64,000 nt of DNA. Origin: Lentzea guizhouensis (lineage in GTDB: Bacteria; Actinomycetota; Actinomycetes; Mycobacteriales; Pseudonocardiaceae). Numbering within the stretch: position 1 is the first letter of the stretch; every line of letters starts with the position of its first letter. The translations under genes were made by a program, and so were the position numbers. Shown piece after piece: positions 1 through 9,428 of the stretch. The DNA lies in assembly GCF_001701025.1 (NCBI RefSeq), contig NZ_CP016793.1, positions 4,464,001 to 4,528,000 on the forward strand, in the 5' to 3' direction. Below the pieces are notes generated by a model. It did not search any database, was not told where the DNA came from, and saw only the letters and a program-made list of their open reading frames with translations.

Positions 1-1
1 C

Positions 2-433
2 GACCCGATGGTGCGCCAGGTCAGGCCCAGTGAGCTCAACCGGTACCTGCCGGCGGCGATCGCCATGTTCATCGAAGAGGTCGGCATCGACCCGTGCGCT
101 GAGGACGGTGGCGCGGGGTACCGGGCCAGGGTGAGCGAGCTGATCGCGGCAGGACGGGCGTTCGCCAGGTTCGAGAACGGCGAGGTCGTCTTCAAGGCCG
201 AGATCGGGGCCATGTCGAAGCGCGTCGGGCAGATCCAGGGCGTCTGGGTGCGGCCGGAACGCCGGGGCGAAGGGCTGGGAACTGCGGGAACGGCGGCGGT
301 CGCCAACCGGCTCGTGCACCACCTGGACCGCACGGCGAGCCTGTACGTCAACGGGTACAACCACGTCGCGCAGGCCGCCTACCGGCGGATCGGGTTCGAA
401 CAGGTCGGGCAGTACGCCACGGTCCTCTTCTGA
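2..433 (+). CDS. GNAT-family acetyltransferase, 5' end outside window (Rv2867c-like)
   Basis: Partial gene: the frame is open from base 2 and stops at 431-433, so the N-terminus lies before the window. The visible ~143 residues show the GNAT acetyl-CoA loop (VRPERRGEGLG, about residues 79-89 counted from the first in-frame Met at base 8) and the typical end, an Asn/Tyr-rich strand followed by AAYRRIGF. GNAT proteins transfer an acyl group from acyl-CoA to an amine; the substrate here is unknown. The next two genes reproduce the mycobacterial order Rv2867c-Rv2864c-Rv2861c, where Rv2867c is a DUF4081/GNAT protein of about 280 residues, which is why I think roughly half is missing rather than this being a short GNAT. 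Only 19 bases separate it from the penicillin-binding gene. Confidence 0.8.
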   Translation, partial: DPMVRQVRPSELNRYLPAAIAMFIEEVGIDPCAEDGGAGYRARVSELIAAGRAFARFENGEVVFKAEIGAMSKRVGQIQGVWVRPERRGEGLGTAGTAAVANRLVHHLDRTASLYVNGYNHVAQAAYRRIGFEQVGQYATVLF

Positions 434-452
434 AACGGGCATACTCGCGGCC

Positions 453-2237
453 GTGCGACTTCTCGCGATGATCACGGCGGTCCTGGTGACGGTGAGCGGC
501 TGCGGGCTGTTCGAAGACGAACCGGGGGCTCCGGAGATCACCGGCGACTTCCTGGGCAAGCTCGCGTCCGGTGACGTGCAGGGGGCGGCGAACGTCACCG
601 ACAACCCCGCCGACGCCAAGGAGACGCTGGAGAAGTTCCGGGGCGCGCTCAAACCCGAGAAGCTGACCAGCAAGGTCGACCAGATCCGCAACAACGGCGA
701 CACCGCGGCCGAGGCGTCGGTGACGCTCGACTGGGACCTCGGCGGGGGCAGGCACTGGTCGTACCCGACGAAGTTCGAGGTCCGGCAGGAGGGTGAGGGC
801 TGGAAGGTCCGCTGGGCCACCTCCGTGCCGCACCCCAAGCTCGCTCCACAGCAGACCGTCAAGCTCACCGAGCTCAAGCCCGACCCCGCGCCGGTGCTCG
901 ACCGGGACGGCACGCCGTTGCTGGCACCGGAACGCGTCGTGTCGGTGCTGCTCGTGCCCAAGGAGGCCGGTGACGTCGCGGCGGTGGCGAAGGCGCTCGG
1001 CGAGGCGCTCACCCCGCTCGACAAGGCGATCACGCAGCAGTCCATCACGGACGGTGCGGCCAAGACGCCCGACGGCCAGGCCTACCAGGTCGCGGCGCTG
1101 CGCGACCCCGACTACCAGGCGGTGAAGCCGAAGATCTACGAGCTGCCCGGTGTCCGGTTCAGCACGCAGACCTCCCTGCTCGCGCCTTCCCGCACGTTCG
1201 GCTCGCAGGTGCTCCCGGCCGTCCGCAAGGCCGTCGAGGACGAGATCGCCGGCCGCACCGGGTTCCGCGTCGCCACCGTCAACGCGCAGGGGGCCGAGGT
1301 CGACGAGCTGCACCAGCAGGCGCCCGAACCGGCCAAGGCGGTCACCACGGCGTTGTCGCGGATCATCCAGACCGCGGCCGAGGACGCCGTCGAACCGGTG
1401 CAGCAGCCCACGATGCTCGTCGCGATCCAGCCGTCCACCGGCGACATCCTGGCCGTCGCGCAGAACGACGCCGCCGACGCCCAGGGCGCGCTGGCGCTGA
1501 CCGGCCGCTTCCCGCCGGGCTCGACGATGAAGGCCGTGACCGCGCTCGCCGCGATCCAGTCGGGGAAGGCGAACGCCGACACCCCGCTGCCGTGCCCCGG
1601 CAAGACCACCATCGCGGGCCGCCGGATCGTGCCGAACTCCAGCGAGTTCGAGAAGGGCACCATCCCGCTGCGCTCGGCGTTCGCGTTCTCCTGCAACACC
1701 ACGTTCGCGCAGCTCGCCGTCGACATGCCGGCCGACCTGCTGACGAACACCGCCCAGTCGCTCGGTCTCGGCGTCGACTTCGAGATCCAGGGCCTGACCA
1801 CCATCACCGGGTCCGTGCCGCCCGCCACCGACGTCGTGGAACGGGCCGAGGACGCGTTCGGCCAGGGCAAGGTGCTGGCCTCGCCGTTCGGTATGGCGCT
1901 GGTGTCCGCGTCGATCGCGAAGGGCTCGATGCCGACGCCGCAGCTGGTGCGCGGCAAGGACACCAAAGCCGACAAGCAGCCCGCCGCGCCCACCGCGCTC
2001 GACCCGGTGCGGCAGATGATGCGGGAGGTCGTCGACTACGGCACCGCACCACAGCTCAAGCCGTACGGGGACGTGCGGGGCAAGACCGGTACCGCGCAGT
2101 TCGGCGACGGCGTGCACTCACACGGGTGGTTCATGGGCTACCGGGGCGATGTGGCGTTCGCGACCCTGGTGCTCAGCGGGGAGACCTCGACCCCCGCGGT
2201 GGACGTCGCCGCGCGGTTCCTGAAGGCGGTGCCGTGA
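453..2237 (+). CDS. Penicillin-binding lipoprotein (class B-type transpeptidase)
   Basis: D,D-transpeptidase-type penicillin-binding protein of 594 residues that would cross-link peptidoglycan outside the membrane. Residues 1-17 form a lipoprotein signal ending in a lipobox (VSGC, Cys at 17). An NTF2-like/MecA_N domain follows (about 25-140), then a dimerisation region and the transpeptidase domain with S357-T-M-K360 (SxxK), S413-C-N415 (SxN) and K544-T-G (KTG). The family member in M. tuberculosis is Rv2864c, next to the same neighbours. GTG start at 453: a CATACT box ends 7 bases upstream and there is no Shine-Dalgarno sequence, so a leaderless transcript is likely. All three catalytic motifs are intact. 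Confidence 0.93.
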   Translation: MRLLAMITAVLVTVSGCGLFEDEPGAPEITGDFLGKLASGDVQGAANVTDNPADAKETLEKFRGALKPEKLTSKVDQIRNNGDTAAEASVTLDWDLGGGRHWSYPTKFEVRQEGEGWKVRWATSVPHPKLAPQQTVKLTELKPDPAPVLDRDGTPLLAPERVVSVLLVPKEAGDVAAVAKALGEALTPLDKAITQQSITDGAAKTPDGQAYQVAALRDPDYQAVKPKIYELPGVRFSTQTSLLAPSRTFGSQVLPAVRKAVEDEIAGRTGFRVATVNAQGAEVDELHQQAPEPAKAVTTALSRIIQTAAEDAVEPVQQPTMLVAIQPSTGDILAVAQNDAADAQGALALTGRFPPGSTMKAVTALAAIQSGKANADTPLPCPGKTTIAGRRIVPNSSEFEKGTIPLRSAFAFSCNTTFAQLAVDMPADLLTNTAQSLGLGVDFEIQGLTTITGSVPPATDVVERAEDAFGQGKVLASPFGMALVSASIAKGSMPTPQLVRGKDTKADKQPAAPTALDPVRQMMREVVDYGTAPQLKPYGDVRGKTGTAQFGDGVHSHGWFMGYRGDVAFATLVLSGETSTPAVDVAARFLKAVP

Positions 2238-2297
2238 CGGTGCACGCCGCCCACCAGGCCTGGGGTGGTTCCGCCGCCGCCCAGTAATGTGGACGGC

Positions 2298-3155
2298 ATG
2301 GCTGTTCGTGCTCCACTGCAACCCGGTGTGCAATCTCCACGTCGGCAGGTGCCCTCGCGCATCGTGCGTCCCGAATACGTCGACAAGCCCGCTCCGACGC
2401 GCGGCAACGACCCGTGGGTGCAGACGCCGGAGATCATCGAGGCCATGCGGGTCGCGGGCAGGCTCGCCGCCCAGGCGCTGCAGGAGGCGGGCAAGGTCGT
2501 CGTCCCCGGCGTCACGACGGACGAGATCGACGCGGTGGCGCACGAGTTCCTCTGCGACAACGGCGCGTACCCCTCGACGCTCGGCTACCGGGGCTTTCCG
2601 AAGTCGTGCTGCACCTCGCTGAACGAGGTCATCTGCCACGGCATCCCGGACTCGACGGTGGTCGAGGACGGCGACATCGTGAACATCGACGTGACGGCGT
2701 TCATCGGCGGCGTGCACGGCGACACGAACGCGACCTTCCTCGCGGGCAACGTCTCCGAGGAGGCCAAGCTCCTGGTCGAGCGCACGCACGAGGCGACCAT
2801 GCGCGCGATCAAGGCCGCGAAGCCCGGCCGTGAGATCAACGTCATCGGCCGCGTGATCGAGGCGTACGCGAACCGCTTCGGCTACGGCGTGGTCCGCGAC
2901 TTCACCGGCCACGGCATCGGCCGCGACTTCCACAGCGGCCTCGTGGTCCTGCACTACGACGAGCCGTCGATGAAGACCGTGCTCGAACCGGGCATGACGT
3001 TCACGATCGAGCCGATGATCACGCTCGGCGGCTACGAGCACGACATGTGGGACGACGGCTGGACCGTCACCACCCAGGACAAGAGCTGGACCGCCCAGTT
3101 CGAGCACACGATCGTCGTCACCGAGACCGGCTCGGAGATCCTCACAGTCTGCTGA
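2298..3155 (+). CDS. map: Methionine aminopeptidase type I
   Basis: Removes the initiator methionine from nascent proteins using a dinuclear metal centre. The predicted protein has 285 residues, the length of M. tuberculosis MapB (Rv2861c), and carries the metal and catalytic residues at the same numbers as that enzyme: H114, D131, D142, H205, E238 and E269. The N-terminal ~40 residues are the proline-rich SH3-binding-like extension seen in actinobacterial type Ic enzymes. An in-frame GTG at 2265 would add 11 residues; I choose ATG 2298 because a TAATGT box lies exactly 7 bases upstream (leaderless pattern) and the protein then matches family length. Its 3' end overlaps the convergent hydrolase by 14 bases. 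Confidence 0.96.
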   Translation: MAVRAPLQPGVQSPRRQVPSRIVRPEYVDKPAPTRGNDPWVQTPEIIEAMRVAGRLAAQALQEAGKVVVPGVTTDEIDAVAHEFLCDNGAYPSTLGYRGFPKSCCTSLNEVICHGIPDSTVVEDGDIVNIDVTAFIGGVHGDTNATFLAGNVSEEAKLLVERTHEATMRAIKAAKPGREINVIGRVIEAYANRFGYGVVRDFTGHGIGRDFHSGLVVLHYDEPSMKTVLEPGMTFTIEPMITLGGYEHDMWDDGWTVTTQDKSWTAQFEHTIVVTETGSEILTVC

Positions 3156-3822
3156 CCACGGCCTTCAGTGCGGCCGCGACCGCGGAGGGCGACGTCGCGG
3201 CCGCCAGGTGGTGCGACTCGACGCGTTCGACCGGCCAGCCGAGCTTCTCGGCCTCGGCGGCCGCGTCCTCGTAGACCCCCGACAGCAGCACGTACCCGCA
3301 CGGCCCGGCCCACTCCACCACCGGCCGCTGCTCCTTCAGGAACTCCCACGGCACCTCGGGTGCCTCGTCGCGCATCTCCTCGCGCAGCTCGGCCGGCACC
3401 AGCCGCAGCGGGTCGGTGTCGAACCACCGGTCCCAGCGCGGCAGCTTGCCGTCGCGCACCGTCGCCTTCACCTGGCCGACCAGCGCCGGGTCCACGGTCT
3501 CGCGCCACGACCTGCCCGGTGTCGGCAGGTCGGAGTCGAGGAACACCAGCCCCGCCACCTCGGTCTCCAGCGCGTCGGCGAACCCCGGCAGCAACGGCCC
3601 GGCGCCGCTGTGCCCGGCCAGCACGAGCGGCCCGGTGACGCCGGAGTCCTCCAGCGCGTCCGCGAACGCGCCGATCAGCCGCTGGTGCACCGGGGCCTCG
3701 TTCACGGTCATCCGCAGGTCGACCAGGAGCACCGCCACCCCGGCCGCGGCCAGTTCGTCGGCGAGCGGACGCATGCTCGACGGGCCTAGGAAAGGGCTGT
3801 GCATGAGCACGACGGTGACCAT
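3142..3822 (-). CDS. Alpha/beta hydrolase
   Basis: Cytoplasmic alpha/beta-hydrolase of 226 residues. The nucleophile elbow GHSGAG sits near residue 90; an acid is likely in LDSD further on, and a histidine pair (ESHHLAA) near the C-terminus supplies the catalytic base. No signal peptide or membrane segment. The frame is open further upstream (to 3897), but ATG 3822 begins the first core strand ([10 protein letters not shown]) and leaves a 28-base divergent gap to cobQ. Substrate cannot be told from sequence; family members are esterases, lactonases or haloperoxidase-like enzymes. Confidence 0.8.
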   Translation of the reverse strand: MVTVVLMHSPFLGPSSMRPLADELAAAGVAVLLVDLRMTVNEAPVHQRLIGAFADALEDSGVTGPLVLAGHSGAGPLLPGFADALETEVAGLVFLDSDLPTPGRSWRETVDPALVGQVKATVRDGKLPRWDRWFDTDPLRLVPAELREEMRDEAPEVPWEFLKEQRPVVEWAGPCGYVLLSGVYEDAAAEAEKLGWPVERVESHHLAAATSPSAVAAALKAVVSRL

Positions 3823-3850
3823 GCCCGTGATGATGGCAGCATTGGCGTCC

Positions 3851-5350
3851 ATGCGGGGTGCGATGTTGATCTGTGGGACGACCTCGGACGCGGGCAAGAG
3901 CGTTCTTGTCGCCGGGCTGTGCCGGTTCCTGGCGCGTCAGGGTGTCGACGTCGTGCCGTTCAAGGCGCAGAACATGTCCAACAACTCGTTCGTCACGCTC
4001 GACGGCGGCGAGATCGGCCGCGCGCAGGCCCTGCAGGCGCGGGCGGCGTTCAAGCAGCCCAGCGTGCGGTTCAACCCCGTGCTGCTCAAGCCCGGCGGCG
4101 ACCGCACGTCCCAGGTCGTCGTGCTGGGCAAGGCGGTCGGCGAGGTCTCCGCGCTGAGCTACCGGGAGCGCAAGCAGCACCTGCTCGACACCGTGCTGTC
4201 CACTTTGGACGGGCTGCGGCGCGACCACGAGGTCGTCATCTGCGAGGGCGCGGGCTCGCCGGCCGAGATCAACCTGCGTGCCGACGACATCGCGAACATG
4301 GGCCTCGCCACCCGCGCCGGGCTGCCGACGCTCGTCGTCGGTGACATCGACCGCGGTGGTGTCCTCGCGCACTTCTTCGGCACGCTCGCGGTGCTGGACG
4401 CGGCCGACCAGGCGTTGATCTCCGGCTTCGTGGTCAACAAGTTCCGCGGTGACCCCCGCCTGCTCGAACCCGGTCTGCACCAGATCGGTGCCATGACCGG
4501 CCGCCCGGTGCTGGGGGTGCTGCCGTGGCGCGAGGAGCTCTGGCTCGACGCCGAGGACTCCCTGTCCTACGCCGCTGACGGGGTGATCGGCCGCCTGGGG
4601 CCGCCGGTGCGCGACTGGTTGCGTGTGGCCGTGATCCGGTTGCCGCGCATCTCGAACGCGACCGACGTGGAGGCGCTGGCGTGCGAACCCGGTGTGTCCG
4701 TGCGGTTCGTGACCGAGCCGTCGCGGCTCGCGGACGCGGATCTCGTGGTGCTGCCCGGTTCCAAGGCCACGGTCTCCGACCTGCGCTGGCTGCGCGAGAG
4801 CGGGCTGGCGGAGGCGGTCCGGTCGTTCGGCGGCCCGGTGCTCGGCATCTGCGGCGGGTTCCAGATGCTGTCCCGGCGCATCGAGGACGACGTCGAGTCC
4901 GGTGACGGCGTGGTCGACGGGCTCGGCCTGCTCGACGTCGACATCCGCTTCGCCGCCGCGAAGACCCTCGCCCTGCCGGTCGACCTGGCGTGGGGCGAGC
5001 GGGTCGTCGGCTACGAGATCCACCACGGTCAGGTCGTGCGCAACGCCGAACGCCCGCTGGTCGGCGACGAGGGCGTGGAGACCGACCGCGTGCTCGGCAC
5101 GCACTGGCACGGACTGCTGGAGAACGACGGGTTCCGCCGCAAGTTCCTGCTGTGGGCCGCGGCACGGTCCGGCCGCGACTTCGTGCCGGGCGAGGTGAGC
5201 TTCCAGGCCGCCCGCGAGGCCCAGCTGGACCTGCTGGGCGACCTGGTCGCCGACCACCTCGACACCAAGGCCGTCATCGACCTGCTGGAACGAGGGGCTC
5301 CGGCGGGACTGCCGTTCGTGCCGCCCGGCGCCCCACCAGCTGTGGAATAG
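3851..5350 (+). CDS. cobQ: Cobyric acid synthase (glutamine-hydrolysing)
   Basis: Amidates the b, d, e and g carboxylates of adenosylcobyrinic a,c-diamide in cobalamin synthesis, using glutamine and ATP. 499 residues, the family's usual size. The N-terminal dethiobiotin-synthetase-like ATPase starts with the P-loop GTTSDAGKS (9-17) and continues with KAQNMSNNS; the C-terminal type I glutamine amidotransferase domain has nucleophile C334 in LGICGGFQ and histidine H391 in the EIHHG stretch. ATG 3851 gives the standard start (MRGAMLICG); in-frame ATGs at 3821 and 3833 are less likely. The gene is 31 kb away from the other cob genes of the window and, unlike them, is fully intact. Confidence 0.95.
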   Translation: MRGAMLICGTTSDAGKSVLVAGLCRFLARQGVDVVPFKAQNMSNNSFVTLDGGEIGRAQALQARAAFKQPSVRFNPVLLKPGGDRTSQVVVLGKAVGEVSALSYRERKQHLLDTVLSTLDGLRRDHEVVICEGAGSPAEINLRADDIANMGLATRAGLPTLVVGDIDRGGVLAHFFGTLAVLDAADQALISGFVVNKFRGDPRLLEPGLHQIGAMTGRPVLGVLPWREELWLDAEDSLSYAADGVIGRLGPPVRDWLRVAVIRLPRISNATDVEALACEPGVSVRFVTEPSRLADADLVVLPGSKATVSDLRWLRESGLAEAVRSFGGPVLGICGGFQMLSRRIEDDVESGDGVVDGLGLLDVDIRFAAAKTLALPVDLAWGERVVGYEIHHGQVVRNAERPLVGDEGVETDRVLGTHWHGLLENDGFRRKFLLWAAARSGRDFVPGEVSFQAAREAQLDLLGDLVADHLDTKAVIDLLERGAPAGLPFVPPGAPPAVE

Positions 5351-6167
5351 CGAGTCCCAGCAGCACGACCCCGCCGGCCGCCGCCCGCAGCGCGGTCAGG
5401 TCCTCACCCAGGAACGCCCACGCCGAGAACATCCCGAACACCGGCACCAGCAACGAGAACGGCGCCACCACGGACGACTCGTACCGGCGCAGCAGGAAGC
5501 CCCAGATCCCGAACCCGAGCAGCGTCGAGACCCACGCGACGTACCCGATCGCCCCCACCCCGGCCCAGTCCACCCGCGTGATCGCCGACATGTCCTCGGT
5601 CAGGGCGCTCAGCGCGAACAACGGCAGCACCGCCACCGCACTGACCCACACCATGAACCGCAGCGTGTCCGCGGGCCGGGCGTAGCGCATCAGCACGTTG
5701 GACACGCCCCAGCAGGCCGCGGCCGCGACCACCAGCACGAACCCGAGCAGCGGCGAGGACAGGCCGTAGTCCCACGCGATGATCCCCATGCCCGCCACGG
5801 CGAGGGCGATGCCGGTGATCTGCACGGGCTTCGGCCGTTCCCGCAGCACGACCGCGGCGAACACCGCCGTGAAGATCACCTGGCTCTGCAGCACGAGGCT
5901 CGACAGCCCGCCGGGCATGCCCGCGTCCAGGCCGATGAACAGGAAGCTGAACTTCGCGACGCCGAGCACCAGCCCGACCGCGACGACCCACTTCCACGCG
6001 ACGCTCGGCCGGCCGACGAAGAAGATCGCCGGCACCGCCGCGGCGAGGAAGCGCAGCGCGGAGAACAGGATCGGCGGGAACTCGTTGAGCCCCATCTCGA
6101 GCACGACGAAGTTGAAGCCCCAGATGGCGGCGACCAGCACGGCGAGCAGGATGTGGCGTGGGTTCAC
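5274..6167 (-). CDS. EamA/DMT-family transporter
   Basis: Inner-membrane protein of about 297 residues with two EamA halves of five helices each, as in drug/metabolite exporters (RhaT/YdcZ/YedA type). Helical segments alternate with short charged loops throughout, ending in a basic, proline-rich tail. GTG 6167 is chosen because it begins just before the first helix; a GTG at 6198-6200 in frame would add 11 residues of non-conserved sequence. It is transcribed divergently from a LysR regulator (start 6240), the classic arrangement of a LysR protein controlling a neighbouring exporter. Its last 77 bases overlap the end of cobQ on the other strand. Substrate unknown. Confidence 0.85.
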   Translation of the reverse strand: MNPRHILLAVLVAAIWGFNFVVLEMGLNEFPPILFSALRFLAAAVPAIFFVGRPSVAWKWVVAVGLVLGVAKFSFLFIGLDAGMPGGLSSLVLQSQVIFTAVFAAVVLRERPKPVQITGIALAVAGMGIIAWDYGLSSPLLGFVLVVAAAACWGVSNVLMRYARPADTLRFMVWVSAVAVLPLFALSALTEDMSAITRVDWAGVGAIGYVAWVSTLLGFGIWGFLLRRYESSVVAPFSLLVPVFGMFSAWAFLGEDLTALRAAAGGVVLLGLAIPQLVGRRAARTAVPPEPLVPAGR

Positions 6168-6192
6168 GCCATGAGCTTGCGCGCGCCGACTA

Positions 6193-6232
6193 TTTAGCAC
6201 TAGTTCCAGTTTCTAAGGTTTTGGGTTTAGCA
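6193..6232. promoter_or_regulatory. Candidate LysR operator between EamA and LysR genes
   Basis: The 72-base divergent gap is clearly more AT-rich than its surroundings. It contains the heptamer TTTAGCA twice in direct orientation, at 6193-6199 and 6226-6232, 33 bases (three helical turns) apart. The second copy overlaps TAGCAT at 6228-6233, which ends 6 bases before the LysR ATG and may be its -10 box. Position and spacing suit an autoregulatory LysR binding region; binding itself is inference. Confidence 0.4.
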
Positions 6233-6239
6233 TCGCTAC

Positions 6240-7151
6240 ATGCTCGATCTCGGACGCCTGCGGGCGCTGCACGCCGTCGCGACCTACGGGACCGTCGGCG
6301 AGGCGGCTGAAGTGCTGGGTTACACGCCCTCGGCCGTCTCGCAGCAGATCGCGAAGCTCGAACGCGAGACCCGCACGACGTTGCTGGAGCGACGTGGACG
6401 CGGGGTGGCGCTGACGGACGCGGCGCTGCTGCTGGCGGACACCGCCGGGCAGGTGCTGAAGCTCGTCGAAGAGGCCGAGGTGGCGCTGGAGGAGCAGCGC
6501 GGCGCCGCGATCGGGCGGTTGTGCATCGGCTCCTTCGCCACGGCCGCGCGCGGGCTCCTGCCGGACGTCCTGGCGGGCTTGATCGAGCAGCACCCGGCAC
6601 TCGACGTGCGGCTGACCGAGATCGACCCGCCCGAGGCCATCGAGGCGGTCGCACGCGGTGAGCTCGACATGGCGATCGTGCACGACTGGCAGAACACACC
6701 GCTGCCACTGCCGGAGTCGTTGTCGCGCGTGGCCGTCTACGACGACGTGGCCGAGGTCCTGATCCCGGTGAGCAACCCGTTGTCGCGCAAGGAGTTCCTC
6801 GAACCGGCCGACCTGGCGGGGCAGCGCTGGATGAGCCAGCCCGAGGGGTCGATCTGCTTCGACTGGCTGGTGCGGACGTTCCGCCCGGCGGGCGTCGAGC
6901 CGGAGCTGGCCTACCGGATCAGCGAGTACCGGACGCAGATTGCGTTGCTGGACAAGGGGATCGGGGTCGCGTTGATCCCGAAGCTCGGCAGGGGAGAGGT
7001 GCCCGCCACCGTCAAGGCCGTGCCGATGCGGCCGGCTCCGACCCGCACGCTCTACGCGGTGTGGCGGACCCAGGCTTCGCGCAGGCCCGCCATCACGGCC
7101 GCGCTGGACGTGATCGAACAGGTGGCCGCGACTGTCAGACCCGCTGAGTAG
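6240..7151 (+). CDS. LysR-family transcriptional regulator
   Basis: 303-residue LysR-type regulator. Residues 1-60 form the winged helix-turn-helix (AAEVLGYTPSAVSQQIAKLE), followed by a linker helix and a periplasmic-binding-like effector domain (about 88-295). The effector is unknown; the adjacent divergent EamA exporter is the obvious candidate target. ATG 6240 starts without a Shine-Dalgarno sequence and with TAGCAT 6 bases upstream, so a leaderless transcript is plausible. A short hairpin at 7175-7191 separates it from the convergent winged-helix gene. Confidence 0.93.
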   Translation: MLDLGRLRALHAVATYGTVGEAAEVLGYTPSAVSQQIAKLERETRTTLLERRGRGVALTDAALLLADTAGQVLKLVEEAEVALEEQRGAAIGRLCIGSFATAARGLLPDVLAGLIEQHPALDVRLTEIDPPEAIEAVARGELDMAIVHDWQNTPLPLPESLSRVAVYDDVAEVLIPVSNPLSRKEFLEPADLAGQRWMSQPEGSICFDWLVRTFRPAGVEPELAYRISEYRTQIALLDKGIGVALIPKLGRGEVPATVKAVPMRPAPTRTLYAVWRTQASRRPAITAALDVIEQVAATVRPAE

Positions 7152-7174
7152 CGTGGGTTGCGAGGGGATCCCCG

Positions 7175-7191
7175 GCAGGGGGTACCCCTGC
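7175..7191. terminator. Short palindromic hairpin between convergent genes
   Basis: Perfect inverted repeat GCAGGGG-GTA-CCCCTGC lies between the LysR stop (7151) and the winged-helix gene stop (7193). It could end transcription from both sides, although there is no T-run, as is usual in high-GC actinobacteria. Confidence 0.5.
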
Positions 7192-7192
7192 G

Positions 7193-8284
7193 TCAGCCTG
7201 ACGTCTCCACCACGTGCTCCTTCTTGGGCGCCATCACCTTCAGCACCGCCTTGGCCTCGCGGACCACGCCCGCCATGTCCTTCTTGGTGGTCTTGAAGTA
7301 CGGCTCGATCGTGAGCGTCGCCGTGTCCTTGGTCTCCACCACGTTCCAGGTGCCGCGCAGGAACCCGTCGACGAGGAACGTCGGCGGGAACACCCCGTTG
7401 CGCACCGCACCCCAGCGCGACCGGGCGTCCTCGCTCATGATCCGGGTGCGGTCGGCGTGGCCCAGCAGCACGTTGTCGAACGCGGGCAGCAACCGGGCAG
7501 GTGCGGGGGTGTCTTCCGAGACGATCTCGCCGTCCGGCACGTCGAAGAGCACCTTGCCGTCCTCGTTCTCGTACTCCACGAGGTCCAGCGAGGAGGCGTG
7601 CGCCTTCAGCCCGATCAGCCGCGACCACGCCTGCATGTCCGCGAGCGTCGCCGGGCCGAACGCCCGCAGGTAGCGCTTGACCAGCTCCGGCACGTCGGCC
7701 GACGACGGCAGCTCACGGCCGAGCCAGCTCGCCATCGCGACGTTCTGCGGCACCCCGCCGACACCCCAGATGCCGCGGGGCGGGACCTGGATCATCGGCA
7801 CCAGCATCTGCGCCTGCGTCGACAGCTCCCGCGCCTTGGCCTCGGGGAAGTGCTCCTCCAGGTGGGCGCCGATCTCCGCGACCGTGCGGGGTTCGGTGTC
7901 GATGTACTCGCGGGTGATCCCGGCCAGCTTCTCCAGGTCGATCTCGACGCGCGTCGCGGGCGGCATCACGATCTTCGCCCACTTGTTCAGCTCGGGCTGC
8001 AGGGCCGTGCGCATCAGGTACACGTCGTCGGCCGAGATCAGGTGCAACGTGCCGCGCCACAACGTCATCCGCACCAGCGAGCGGTCGATGATGAGCTTGC
8101 TCAGCGCGTCGACCTTGTACGGCTTGAGCCGCGTCCACAGTGCGAGGTACGGCGGGATCGGGGCCTGCGCCTGGAGGCCGCCGAGGTGTTCGACGGCGGC
8201 GACGATCGGCATGTCGGTGCGCTCCAGCAGCAGCTGCCGCTGGAGCAACGTCCGGTTGAGCGTGCGGTTCGAAAGAGTGGTCAC
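7193..8284 (-). CDS. Winged-helix DNA-binding protein (AlkZ/YcaQ-like, HTH_42)
   Basis: 363-residue protein of the winged-helix family that includes the DNA glycosylases AlkZ/YcaQ and AlkX. Recognisable family segments are LLQRQLLLERT near the N-terminus, HLGGLQAQAP at about 34, SLVRMTLWRGTLHLIS (about 65-80) and the C-terminal LLPAFDNVLLGHADR. AlkZ-type enzymes excise damaged bases with a QxQ/QxD motif; LQAQAP provides a Q-x-Q here, but glycosylase activity is inference because many members are uncharacterised. GTG 8284 overlaps the stop of the epoxide hydrolase by 4 bases (GTGA), so the two are translationally coupled and probably part of an operon headed by the GntR gene. Confidence 0.82.
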   Translation of the reverse strand: MTTLSNRTLNRTLLQRQLLLERTDMPIVAAVEHLGGLQAQAPIPPYLALWTRLKPYKVDALSKLIIDRSLVRMTLWRGTLHLISADDVYLMRTALQPELNKWAKIVMPPATRVEIDLEKLAGITREYIDTEPRTVAEIGAHLEEHFPEAKARELSTQAQMLVPMIQVPPRGIWGVGGVPQNVAMASWLGRELPSSADVPELVKRYLRAFGPATLADMQAWSRLIGLKAHASSLDLVEYENEDGKVLFDVPDGEIVSEDTPAPARLLPAFDNVLLGHADRTRIMSEDARSRWGAVRNGVFPPTFLVDGFLRGTWNVVETKDTATLTIEPYFKTTKKDMAGVVREAKAVLKVMAPKKEHVVETSG

Positions 8285-9384
8285 AGTGAGCCGAAGAACT
8301 TCCTGATGTCTTGGACCAGCAGGTCCGGTTCCTCCATCGCGGCGAAGTGCCCGCCGCGGTCGAACTCGGTCCAGTGCACGATCGTCGGGATCATCTTCTC
8401 CGCCAGCGAGCGCACCGGCCTGCTGATGTCGTGCGGGAAGACGGCCACACCGGTCGGCACCGTGGTGGGTTGCCGCTGTCCCCAGGACGCGGCCTGCTCC
8501 TTGTACAGCGCTGCGGACGAGCCGGCTGTCCGGGTGAACCAGTAGATCGAGACGTTCGTCAGGATCTGGTCGCGCGGGACGGCGCTCTCGGGCGTGCCGT
8601 CGTTGTCGGTCCAGTCGTGGAACTTCTCGGCGATCCACGCCAGCTGCCCGACGGGGGAGTCGGTCAGGCCGTAGGCCAGCGTCCGCGGGCGGGTGCGCTG
8701 CTGGTGCATGTAGCCGGAGAGCTCTTTCTGGTAGTGGTCGAGCGACTCCAGCGCCTGCAGCTCCTCCTGCGTGAGGTCGTTGACGCCCTGCGGCCGGAAC
8801 GTCTGCAGCATGTTCACGTGCACGCCGACGACCTGTTCGGGGAAGACGCGGCCGATCTCCTGCGCGATGCCGGAGCCCCAGTCGCCGCCCTGGGTGCCGT
8901 AGCGGTCGTAGCCCAGGCCCTCCATGAGCTTCGCGAACGCCCACGAGATGCGCAGCACGTTCCAGCCCGGCTTCTTCACGGGCCCGGACAGGCCGAAGCC
9001 GGGGATCGACGGGATGACCAGGTGGAAGTCCTGCGAGAGCGGCTCGACCACGTCCAGGAACTCGACGAACGAGCCCGGCCAGCCGTGGATGAGCAGCAAC
9101 GGCAGCGCGTCCGGCTTGGGTGAGCGGACGTGCAGGAAGTGGATCCGCTGCCCGCTGATCTCCGTCGTGAACTGCGGGTGGGCGTTGATCCGCGCCTCCT
9201 GGGCGCGCCAGTCGAACCCGTCGGCCCAGTACTCGGCGAGCGGGCGCAGATAGCTCAGCGGGATGCCGTACGACCAGCCGACGCCGGGCAGGTCGTCCTC
9301 CGGCCAGCGCGCGCCGGCCAGGCGGGAGCGCAGGTCGTCGACCTCGGCCTGACCGATCTCGAGTCGGAACGGCGTGATCTCCAT
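8281..9384 (-). CDS. Epoxide hydrolase (microsomal-type, EHN domain)
   Basis: 367-residue epoxide hydrolase. An N-terminal EHN domain (MEITPFRLEI, WPEDDLPGVGWSYGI) precedes the alpha/beta-hydrolase core. The oxyanion motif HGWPGS, the nucleophile Asp in GGDWGS and the base His in GGHFAAME are all present, so a standard hydrolytic activity on epoxides is likely. It follows the GntR gene by 44 bases on the same strand and overlaps the downstream winged-helix gene by 4 bases. The GntR protein may respond to an aromatic or aliphatic substrate of this enzyme; that link is inferred from position only. Confidence 0.93.
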   Translation of the reverse strand: MEITPFRLEIGQAEVDDLRSRLAGARWPEDDLPGVGWSYGIPLSYLRPLAEYWADGFDWRAQEARINAHPQFTTEISGQRIHFLHVRSPKPDALPLLLIHGWPGSFVEFLDVVEPLSQDFHLVIPSIPGFGLSGPVKKPGWNVLRISWAFAKLMEGLGYDRYGTQGGDWGSGIAQEIGRVFPEQVVGVHVNMLQTFRPQGVNDLTQEELQALESLDHYQKELSGYMHQQRTRPRTLAYGLTDSPVGQLAWIAEKFHDWTDNDGTPESAVPRDQILTNVSIYWFTRTAGSSAALYKEQAASWGQRQPTTVPTGVAVFPHDISRPVRSLAEKMIPTIVHWTEFDRGGHFAAMEEPDLLVQDIRKFFGSL

Positions 9385-9428
9385 GGCCCCCACGCTATGA
9401 GCTCGTGCGGACAGGTCCCGTCCGCGAA

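Noticed and set aside
348..2117. 589-codon minus-strand ORF
   Set aside because: Arg/His/Gly-rich shadow of the penicillin-binding gene, without homology; it exists because GC-rich third positions remove stops on the other strand. The same holds for the long shadows opposite cobQ, lon, proS, both SARPs and the ABC exporter.
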